Source: Alphaproteobacteria bacterium (lineage in GTDB: Bacteria; Pseudomonadota; Alphaproteobacteria; Rhizobiales; Hyphomicrobiaceae). From it: 51,203 nt of DNA. Positions 1 through 7,055 of the stretch are shown here, in pieces. The stretch covers positions 1-51,203 of the forward strand of contig JAHZKP010000156.1 of the NCBI GenBank assembly GCA_022600345.1, read 5' to 3'. A model generated the notes under the pieces. It saw nothing but the letters and a program-made list of their open reading frames with translations. It did no database searches and had not been told where the DNA came from. Positions within the stretch are counted from its first letter, which is position 1. Each line of letters begins with the position of its first letter. Made by a program: the position numbers and the translations under genes.

Positions 1-141
1 CTTGGTCACCTGCCCGCTCTCTTGTTCACGCAAAATCGCGATGATCTGTTCTTCTGAAAACCTACTCTTCCGCATCGTCCGTCTCCTCCTTGAGGTTACG
101 GACTCTACCTAAATCTGGAGGAAATTGCGGGGCTCAGGTCA
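1..141 (-). mobile_element. IS3-family element, left end, cut by the window edge
   Basis: The minus strand from position 75 encodes the first codons of an IS3 OrfA (MRKSRFSEEQIIAIL...), nearly identical to the OrfA start at 24,690 in this window. The outer end at 141 reads inward as TGACCTGAGCCCC, which resembles the right end of the IS3 copy at 21,852. The rest of the element lies outside the window. A sequence edge inside a multicopy IS is typical of an assembly break at a repeat. The insertion replaces the last residues of the LuxR-type gene on its right. Confidence 0.8.
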
Positions 142-848
142 GAGAGCTTGCGGGCTGCGTTCTTCAGGTGTGTTTCGACGGTGTATTCAGAAACAGAGAG
201 AATTACGCTAATCTCCCACTGTGTTTTCCCTTCAGCAGTCCAGCGAATACACTCAATTTCACGGGGGGCGAGCTTCGCTTTCACACGCCGAACATTTGCG
301 GTGCGAAGCTCGATTGCTCGAGCAATGGCAAAGTTTGAAACCATGGCAATCATACCGGGCGCTGTAGGTGGCACGTCAATTCTCTCGCCAGCCAGAGACA
401 CAGCAGCAACGTCTCCATCTAACGTGATCATTGGAACTGCAAAACCAGCATTCAATCCAAATTCACTAGCCTCCCCAAAAATCTGCCGTGCGGCAACGAA
501 ATTGGTGTCGTCTACATAGGCTTCGACTTCTGTCCATTGAAACGGTTGGATGTTTGATTGGATGCGTCGAATAACGGGATCTGTCCTGAAGTAACTTCGA
601 GCAAGGTAGCGATGCATCCAATCTTCAGGGAAGCCTGATGCAAGAAGGTGTGAGGCCTGCTTCTTGGGTGGATCGTTCGGCATTGGCATCGTGCCAGCGA
701 TCATGCCTGTCAGCCCAAATTGCCCAGTGAATGTGGTGAGCCGGGAGCAAATTTCGTCCGGAGAATTTGCACTTCTAATCGTTTCGATTGCATCAACCGT
801 CTGCTGGAATACTGCGGTCATTTGATCCCACTTGGCTCCCCAATGCAT
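105..848 (-). pseudogene. LuxR-family quorum-sensing-type regulator, C-terminus clipped by IS3
   Basis: The 247-residue product has an N-terminal autoinducer-binding domain (about residues 20-165; note Y-LARSYFRTDPVI and the W in PFQW). Residues about 190-235 form a C-terminal LuxR helix-turn-helix, with LAPREIECIRW, the recognition segment VSEYTVETHL and then KNAARKL. Family members normally end about 10-15 residues after KNAARKL with a segment like GAVNRVQAV. Here the frame instead runs into the IS3 left end and stops, giving the unrelated tail SDLSPAISSRFR. No luxI synthase is visible, so it would act as a LuxR solo. The start could be Met at 848 or at 821. Loss of the last helix probably impairs dimerisation of the DNA-binding domain, although this is inference. 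Confidence 0.85.
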
Positions 849-959
849 AGTCTGTACTCATTAGATCAGCATGCAGGCCTGGAGGAAATGCCAAGCGCGA
901 AATTTCTGGTACTGAGTTGGGACGCTGCATTGCGAGTGATAGATTTTGAGGGGACGGTG

Positions 960-1331
960 ATGACTGCTGTGCGAGTAAGCGGGGCGCGGACTGCGCGAGG
1001 TGTCGTTGATCGACAAATTGGCTTGAGGCTTCGATACCGCCGGTTGGCATTGGGAGTAAGTCAAGCTGAGCTTGGCGATGCAGCCAAAGTGAGCGGGCAG
1101 CAAATTCAGAAATATGAGACCGCCAAAAACAGGATTAGTGCGTCAGCACTTTACGCAATTGCGTGCAAATTGGATGTCGATACCAACTTCTTCTTTGTCG
1201 GATTGGATGCTCCGGGGGCGGGTGGTTTTGAGGAGGGGACGGAAGGTTTTGTGCAAGAACTGCTTCGCTTCGCGCCAGAGGCAAGCGAGTTGCTGCGTGC
1301 CTTCGCCGAAATAACAGAGGGGGGGGCGTGA
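960..1331 (+). CDS. XRE-family helix-turn-helix regulator
   Basis: The start is the ATG at 960, preceded by GAGGGGACGGTG, and gives 123 residues; a longer upstream frame overlaps the divergent LuxR gene and looks spurious. Residues about 18-73 form a Cro/CI-type HTH, with IGLRLRYRRLALGVSQAELG followed by VSGQQIQKYETAKNRISASALYAIA. Such short XRE proteins of rhizobia and relatives are cytoplasmic DNA-binding regulators. The C-terminal part (FVQELLRFAPEASELLRAF) may mediate oligomerisation. The gene is divergent from the truncated LuxR gene, with a shared region of about 110 bp. The target is not evident. Confidence 0.85.
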   Translation: MTAVRVSGARTARGVVDRQIGLRLRYRRLALGVSQAELGDAAKVSGQQIQKYETAKNRISASALYAIACKLDVDTNFFFVGLDAPGAGGFEEGTEGFVQELLRFAPEASELLRAFAEITEGGA

Positions 1332-1797
1332 GCGAGTTCTAAGTTTTGCTCGAAAGCTGGCCCACCCCAACTGAAGTCATCCTACGTGCAACCTCATTTC
1401 GACCTTCCTTGTTGGCACTCTCGTTGGCACTGGTAGTATGTGGTTTTGGGTGACCGCCCAAAAAATACACCGGCTTTGCTCGGGTTATCGATAGGGATAG
1501 TATCAAGCTTGGTGACCCGAATATCCGGCTTGCGTGGATAGACGGTCCAGAGCTCCCGAAAAGCTGTCGATACTTGCAGAGCAGGCCGGGGTGTAACGAG
1601 CCGACAGCTGAAGCGCTCCACCGCCGGGTCGTTGGGGAGGTAGTTTCTTACGTTGAGGTCGGGCGCGGGGGCTTCGGTCGGACACTAGCAATTTTTTACC
1701 ATGACAGGGACGAATTGAATGTCTGCGGATCAACGCTTGTCAGCAGACTAAAAGCCTGCTTCGATGCTTGGATTAAGGTTTGGGCAATCTCGTTGAA
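1332..1797. other. 466-bp stretch without a convincing gene
   Basis: Short frames exist on both strands, but none has a recognisable domain, a good ribosome-binding site or consistent codon use. No tRNA, IS end or strong terminator is visible. The last part presumably holds the promoter of the SH3-domain gene. Confidence 0.5.
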
Positions 1798-2664
1798 ATG
1801 ATTTCAAAGAAACAAAGTCTTTCTGTTACCGCTGCTCTAGGCCTCATTGTAGCTGGCTTCATTCTACGTGGGTTGGAGCGAGGCGACATTGCCCCCGAAG
1901 AAACACGGCAACCTCCTTCGGTTCCAACAGTGGCTGCTAGAGGTCAACCCCCTACAGAAATGCAATTGGTCGAGCCAAGGCCACTGTCTTCGAGCATACC
2001 AAACCTCTTTCGCTCAACTGAATCGTCGCCCTCGTCCATACAGGCCTTTCCCACCGAAATCGCTCCTACTGTAGTCCTGTTAAAGTCCCCACCTCCCTTA
2101 ATCCAACAGAGCCCTGCGCCGAAAACTACGCCAACAATTGAACCGGAGAAGCGACTGGCACTCGCCTCACCAGAATCCAAACCTACTACTCCAATTAAAC
2201 CCGCAAAAACGAAAGTTCGTTTCGTTGACGCATCTCGACTCAGCGTCCGCCGTGGTCCTGGCACATCCTATCGACAGGTCTGGACACTTAAGAGAAGTGA
2301 GCAAGTTCAGGTGCTGGGCGGCTCTGGCGAGTGGCGCAAAGTCAAGGGCGAACAATTCGTCGGTTGGGTTCACGGGGGCTATCTATCTCTGCGGCCAGCG
2401 GTCCAAAAAACTGCGAAGCATACATCAACAAAGACACCGTCAATCCGGTTTTCTGGCGGGGATAGAGGCCGGGCAATTAAAGCACTTATTGCAAGGTCCC
2501 ACGCGTACTACTCAGGAAGTTGTCCTTGCCCGTATAGCCGGACAAGAAGTGGAAGAAAATGCGGCGGGAACAGTGCTTACTCAAGACCGGGCGGCGCATC
2601 GCCACTTTGCTACGCGAGGGACATTTCTGAAAAGATGATTCAAGCTTATCTAGGAAAAAACTGA
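1798..2664 (+). CDS. exported SH3-domain protein
   Basis: The start chosen is the ATG at 1798; a TTG at 1780 is in frame but less likely. The N-terminus has a hydrophobic segment (SVTAALGLIVAGFIL) that acts as a signal peptide or anchor. A long Pro/Ser/Thr-rich linker follows, then a bacterial SH3 domain beginning VRFVDASRLSVRRGPGTSY and ending near VGWVHGGYLSL. The C-terminal motif YYSGSCPCPYSRTRSGRKCGGNSAYSRPGG is cysteine-rich and recurs in SH3-containing proteins of rhizobia. In this family SH3 domains usually contact peptidoglycan. The protein is probably periplasmic. No neighbour points to a specific substrate. Confidence 0.8.
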   Translation: MISKKQSLSVTAALGLIVAGFILRGLERGDIAPEETRQPPSVPTVAARGQPPTEMQLVEPRPLSSSIPNLFRSTESSPSSIQAFPTEIAPTVVLLKSPPPLIQQSPAPKTTPTIEPEKRLALASPESKPTTPIKPAKTKVRFVDASRLSVRRGPGTSYRQVWTLKRSEQVQVLGGSGEWRKVKGEQFVGWVHGGYLSLRPAVQKTAKHTSTKTPSIRFSGGDRGRAIKALIARSHAYYSGSCPCPYSRTRSGRKCGGNSAYSRPGGASPLCYARDISEKMIQAYLGKN

Positions 2665-2723
2665 TTGGGTTCAGACTGAAGCCGGTAGACCAATTCTATT
2701 CCAAAGTGATTGTCCCAACGTAC

Positions 2724-3251
2724 CTACTGTGCCCTCTTGAGTTGGGCTTCCAGTTTTGCAATTTGCTCTGTTGGAACTTCCGAAGTGCTCCCTGAACTGT
2801 CCACCTGCCTTAGCATTGCGATCAATTCTCTCCGCTCTTTGGGGCCGCACTTGTCAGAAACTACCGGCGTAAGCTTCAGAAAAAGGCTGCCGATATCACC
2901 ACCATTCCTGTTCAACCACCTAGCGTGCGCTACCAACTCTTCAGCCTGTTTGTGACTTGCTCCGAACACTTCACCCATTTGTTGGATCATGGTTTGGCGC
3001 TCAGCTTCAGTGAGCGCACCATCGTACTCAGCAACGGCTACCATCATCACAGCAGCTGCAACGCGTGGATCGTCAACATCTCTCAGTTGATCAACGCTCG
3101 ACTTCCGTCGCCAAGACCACCTTCTCCAGGCACCATGCACATCGTCAACTGCGTCACCTACCCCACGAGCCACATCCGCAGCTTGGTTCAGTCTCCAAAG
3201 AACAACGGCAATGACCCCGATAACACCGAGCAACGCCCCCAGAATATGCAT
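2724..3251 (-). CDS. TerB-like domain membrane protein
   Basis: The product of 175 residues starts with a hydrophobic segment (MHILGALLGVIGVIAVVLW) that should anchor it in the inner membrane. Residues about 60-150 match the helical TerB/DUF533-type fold: DPRVAAAVMMVAVAEYDGAL, then EAERQTMIQQMGEVFG, with acidic positions typical of TerB metal-binding sites. TerB domains occur in tellurite-resistance and phage-defence-associated proteins, but isolated TerB proteins have no settled function. No other ter gene is near. The gene converges with the SH3 gene and is divergent from a small putative membrane peptide. Confidence 0.75.
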   Translation of the reverse strand: MHILGALLGVIGVIAVVLWRLNQAADVARGVGDAVDDVHGAWRRWSWRRKSSVDQLRDVDDPRVAAAVMMVAVAEYDGALTEAERQTMIQQMGEVFGASHKQAEELVAHARWLNRNGGDIGSLFLKLTPVVSDKCGPKERRELIAMLRQVDSSGSTSEVPTEQIAKLEAQLKRAQ

Positions 3252-3354
3252 CTCAATACCCTCTGCTTAAAATAATTATTGTGGCAGTATATGAGGAGGG
3301 TAAAATCCTCAACAAGAAACCGCTGCCGTAACCAGAAACGACGGACGAGAGCTG

Positions 3355-3507
3355 ATGCCCTCTGGCCACGACAAATCCCCTGACTACGGCGACGGCCCAG
3401 AACCACCGGAATGGTACAATTTCGCCATCCTTGCTCTGTGTTTTGGAGCGCCGGTATTTATCGCCGTCTACTTACTCCTCAAATTTATCCCCGGGCTGTT
3501 TAGCTGA
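3355..3507 (+). CDS. possible 50-residue single-pass membrane protein
   Basis: An ATG at 3355 opens a 50-codon frame. A charged, proline-rich head (GHDKSPDYGDGPEPPEW) is followed by a clean hydrophobic helix (FAILALCFGAPVFIAVYLLL) and the short end KFIPGLFS. A weak GAGAG sits about 6 bases upstream. The polarity pattern is what a real small membrane protein would show, but there is no family match I can name. It is transcribed away from the TerB gene and is followed by a hairpin-rich stretch. Confidence 0.45.
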   Translation: MPSGHDKSPDYGDGPEPPEWYNFAILALCFGAPVFIAVYLLLKFIPGLFS

Positions 3508-3969
3508 GCAATACTGAACCTAAACCGGGCCGCAGTGCCCCGCCCTCCACAAGTGGACACAGCCGGTCCAAACGGAGCGGCCCGGTTAATTTGTGGCGTT
3601 AGCCCTTACGGGTTTTTTCATTGGGACCGGGCAGCTAAACGCTAGTCAGCCTTGCCCCGTTGGAGCGGGGCCGACCTGTTGATAGTGTAAAAGTGCTAAT
3701 TCGCACTAACAGCATCGGACCAAGACCATCACCAACCGTGCCGCAGCCCTGACTTGCCTATAGCAGCCCCCCGAAGCTTCAATCGATTATTGCCTGTTGC
3801 GACACTTCAATGCGCCCTAGAGCCGATGCTTGGCCTGCAAATATCAGATGAATTGTGGAGATCAGTTGCCAATACGGGAACAAGGTTGCCATCAGGGCCT
3901 GCCGGTGGGGTAGGCTGGAGTGAAATTTGAAAACATTGATTTAGAACTAGCTACACAGGGGGCCATGTT
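3508..3969. other. hairpin-rich non-coding stretch
   Basis: This 460-bp region has no supported gene. It contains an 11-bp perfect inverted repeat (AACCGGGCCGC at 3523-3533 and its complement at 3577-3587). A CCC-TTAC-GGG hairpin followed by six T lies at 3603-3618, and a GCCCCG/CGGGGC stem with loop TTGGAG at 3654-3671. The first two could be a structured transcript with its terminator; see findings. The remainder is the likely promoter region of the DUF2779 gene. Confidence 0.55.
3603..3618 (+). terminator. short intrinsic-terminator-like hairpin
   Basis: CCC, a TTAC loop and GGG are followed directly by TTTTTT. The stem is short, so termination may need the longer upstream stem (3523-3587). 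It sits downstream of the small membrane ORF and would end a plus-strand transcript. Confidence 0.4.
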
Positions 3970-5490
3970 ATGCAGCTTTCGAAATCCGAATTCCTGATGT
4001 ACCTGAAGCACCCCGCCTGGTTATGGCTGAAGAAAAACCGGAAGAAGGTCCTGCCTCCACCTAGCGAAGCGCTACAGGCATTGTTCGATGCGGGTCATGA
4101 GTACGAGCGTTACGCCGAGCAATTGTTTGCCGGTGGGGTTAAGCTTGGGTTCGACAATTACCAGGAATACCTGTCGCTACCGGAACGCACGCGAGCCGCT
4201 TTGTCGAACGGGGCTGATACGATTTTTCAAGGCCGCTTCGAGCACGGTCAAACGACCTGCATCATAGATGTGCTGCAGCGTGTTGAGGACAACCTTTTCG
4301 ACCTGTTCGAAATCAAGTCAGGCACATCGGTAAAGCCCGAGCACATACCGGACCTAGCGTTTCAAGTCAGCGTACTTGAGGGGGCGGGCGTCAATTTGCG
4401 CAAGATCGGAGTCGTTCACGTCAACAGAGAGTACGTGCGCAGCGGCGGCGTAGACTTCGAAGGGCTTTCCAAGATCGAGGATGTCACTGCGAAGGTGAGC
4501 GAGCGCAAAGCCGCAACACGGGATGAAATTGACCAGGCCCTTACCGTTATGGAGCAGGACCAGATGCCAGACGTATCGCCGCGGTATTTGACCGGCGGTG
4601 ACATGGCGGAGTGGATGGAGATTTACGCAAATGTGAAGGGCAAGCCCGACCGTCACAGCATTTATAACCTCGCCAGCATAAAGCCAGACCAGATTGCTGC
4701 TTTCGAGGATGCTGGGGTTTCAACAATTGATGCGATACCAGGCGACGCCAAGCTGACCGAACGCCAAGCTCGACAGGTCGCCGCTAGTAAATCGAACCAG
4801 CAGACTATCGACGCGGATGAGATTAGAAGCTTCCTATCAAACCTCACCTACCCTCTGTACTTTCTCGACTACGAAACGTTCTCGAGCATCCTGCCTCCTT
4901 TCGACGGCCTTCGACCCTACCAGCAGGTGCCGTTTCAATACTCACTGCACATTGTCAAGGAACCGGGAGCCCCCCTTGAGCATCGCGAGTACCTGCACGC
5001 TGAAAACAGCAACCCGGTAGAGGCTCTTGTTGGAAGACTCAAAGAAGATATCGGTGACAACGGCAGTGTGATCGTTTGGTATGCGCCATTTGAAACAGGT
5101 CGCAACCGTGAGATGGCGGACATGCAGGCTGAACATGCCGATTACCTCAAAGGGTTGAACGACCGCGTTGTTGATTTAATGGTGCCGTTTAAATCAGGTT
5201 GGTTTGTCGACAAGGCTTTCATGGGTAGCGCGTCGATCAAAAAGGTGCTGCCGGTGCTGGTGCCGGAGCTCACCTATGAGGGCCTAACGATCAACAACGG
5301 CGAACTCGCGCAGAGAGCCTGGATGGATATGTACCTTGAAGGCAAGGCACAGGCTGAAGAGGCCAGAGTACTCGATCACTTCGTCGACGCGGTTCTTGAT
5401 GTTGGGTCTGCGCCGGGTCTTGTCGAACAGCGCGTCGACACCGCCTTCGTCAACCGCTGCCTTGTAGCGATAGAACGTGTCGCGCGATAG
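3970..5490 (+). pseudogene. DUF2779 nuclease-like protein, 3' end replaced by IS481 sequence
   Basis: The first ~465 residues match the DUF2779 family. The N-terminal part is a Cas4/RecB-like PD-(D/E)XK domain (CIIDVLQRVED, then DLFEIKSGT with the E-x-K pair). A middle segment follows, then an RNase H-like exonuclease domain beginning FLDYETF (Asp300, Glu302). Family members end with a YCxxDT-type motif that carries the last acidic residue. Here the frame enters the antisense strand of an IS481 transposase at about 5376, so that motif is lost and the last ~37 residues are foreign. The start at 3970 follows a GGGGG tract. The gene was probably a DNA or RNA processing or defence-type nuclease and is now likely inactive. 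Confidence 0.8.
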
Positions 5491-5701
5491 CCCCATCACC
5501 TTGCAGGCTTTCGAGACGTTGCCCAGTTCTTCTGCCAGATTGAGCAGGCCGAGCTTGTGTTTGATGATCGTCTGGTTAGTTTCCAACATGAGGGTTGCCT
5601 TTCATGGCTTTGGTGAGTCGTTTCGCAACAACCATCAAAGTCGGTAACCCTCGCCTGACAAGGCGATGTGTCAGATCAAGTGTGGAGTTCTACACCTAAC
5701 A
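5376..5701 (-). mobile_element. IS481-family fragment with transposase N-terminus
   Basis: The minus strand from 5589 encodes MLETNQTIIKHKLGLLNL, then a helix-turn-helix (LSRDTFYRYKAAVDEGG) and RRRPNIKNRVDE, the standard opening of IS481-type integrases. The catalytic domain is missing: after NRVDE the reading continues into the antisense of the DUF2779 gene. The outer end near 5701 reads TGTTAGGTGTAGA on the minus strand, as in IS481 ends. The element is therefore a 5' remnant left by a deletion that also removed the end of the neighbouring nuclease gene. Confidence 0.75.
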
Positions 5702-6014
5702 AGGGACATCACCAAAGCGACGCAATAAGTAAATCGGGATTGAGTGAAGTCGTCAGCTTTCTGGGAGCTTCGGGCATCGTCGGATAGCGCCTCGTCGTCA
5801 TGGGCCAAGAAGAGACCTAAGCAGGTGCAACATGCACTGAGCACCCGATCAAAGATCAGTCACACAAGTCGACAGGGTATAATGAGCGAGCTCTGCATCG
5901 CACCAACGACAACACGCATGGCATTGAAGAATACGTTCCCTGGCTTGCGGAGCGGGCAAAAAGCGTTTCTTGCTCTGCACGCTCTCCGCAAATGAGGTTT
6001 TCGCTTAAACTAGA
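5702..6014. other. 313 bp without a supported gene
   Basis: It contains only short frames with no domain; a plus-strand 83-codon frame has no ribosome-binding site and atypical composition. No terminator is obvious for the minus-strand operon that ends at 6015. Confidence 0.45.
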
Positions 6015-7055
6015 TCAACTAGCAGTAGACTGAGCATAGAATTGGTCGATCGGCTTGAGCGCCTCGTAAGCCTTACCTAACTCTTTGACGTCGGTCTCGA
6101 ACCAACCACGAAGCCATTGTTGATATTCTGACTGCCCAATTTGTTCGTCAAGTCCGCTGTACTTAATGTTTGACGAAACATGCATCGCCATAATCCCTGA
6201 CATTAAAGCGCGAAGCACGCCGTGTGAACCCGCTGGGTCCAGGACCATCGCTGCGTCTCCGATGATGAAGTAACCATGGCCTACACACGCATTCACGTTT
6301 CGCCAAGTTACGTCTGCTCCGCGGACCGGTCCGCTGGGCTCACTATTCAATAAAGATTGGGGAGGTTCCTTTGAGCGTTTTTTTGGATCGAAGCTGAGCC
6401 GGCACCAATGATAGGTTCTTTCGGAAATGCGTGCCGTCCATTCCCAACCACCCCTTTGCCCAATGATTTGAGGTGTGAAATCCATCAGCGGCTTCGAGCT
6501 TTCTCGGTAACCGTAAAAAACGCGCAGCGGAGAAGATGCACGGCAAACACTGAGGCCTATTTTTCGCTGCAACCACGCAGCTTGGCCCGAGGCATCCACA
6601 ACAAATCTAGACCTTATCGTTCGGCCATTATGGATTACGCCAACAACTCGGCCGTATTGCTGAAGAGGTTCTATTGACCTGCACGGTTGAATGACGCAGG
6701 CACCTAGTGCGCGGGCTCTGGAGAGGAGCTCTGCGTCCAATACCGCTCTACTGATTTGAAATCCACGCCAAGGACCGTTCTCGTCCTCCCCATATGGCTC
6801 AAATGTAGATTTTTCAGCCCAAGACACGTACTGACCTGTTGGTCTCACACAGGTGCGCGCAACAACTTGCGCTCGCACGCCCAGTTGATCCAAAATTAGT
6901 TCCACACCGGGGTGAAGGGTCTCTCCAGGCCGGAACCTCGGGAACGGTGCTCTTTCAAAGAGCATGACGGAAAGCCCCTGCAATCTCGCCCAGATCGCAG
7001 CCGCTGTTCCGGCCGGGCCCGCTCCCACAATGATAACGTCAACGACGGAGCTCAT
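6015..7055 (-). CDS. FAD-dependent monooxygenase of the LodB/QhpG/halogenase type
   Basis: The ATG at 7055 gives 346 residues; Met at 7082 would add nine. Either start overlaps the end of the upstream 843-aa gene, which implies translational coupling. A Rossmann FAD motif (VIIVGAGPAGTAAAIWAR) opens the protein. Then come PRFRPGETLHPG, as in halogenase/LodB-like flavoenzymes, GGWEWTARI in the position of the family's substrate-domain tryptophans, and GDAAMVLDPAGSHGVLRALMSG near the end. Relatives LodB, GoxB and QhpG modify a tryptophan in a partner protein during cysteine-tryptophylquinone formation. Given the gene overlap, I infer that the 843-aa product is its substrate. A small-molecule monooxygenase or halogenase is the alternative. 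No signal peptide is seen. Confidence 0.75.
   Translation of the reverse strand: MSSVVDVIIVGAGPAGTAAAIWARLQGLSVMLFERAPFPRFRPGETLHPGVELILDQLGVRAQVVARTCVRPTGQYVSWAEKSTFEPYGEDENGPWRGFQISRAVLDAELLSRARALGACVIQPCRSIEPLQQYGRVVGVIHNGRTIRSRFVVDASGQAAWLQRKIGLSVCRASSPLRVFYGYRESSKPLMDFTPQIIGQRGGWEWTARISERTYHWCRLSFDPKKRSKEPPQSLLNSEPSGPVRGADVTWRNVNACVGHGYFIIGDAAMVLDPAGSHGVLRALMSGIMAMHVSSNIKYSGLDEQIGQSEYQQWLRGWFETDVKELGKAYEALKPIDQFYAQSTAS

Noticed and set aside
5744-5995. 83-codon plus-strand frame as a gene
   Set aside because: No ribosome-binding site, no recognisable domain and a composition unlike the neighbouring genes.
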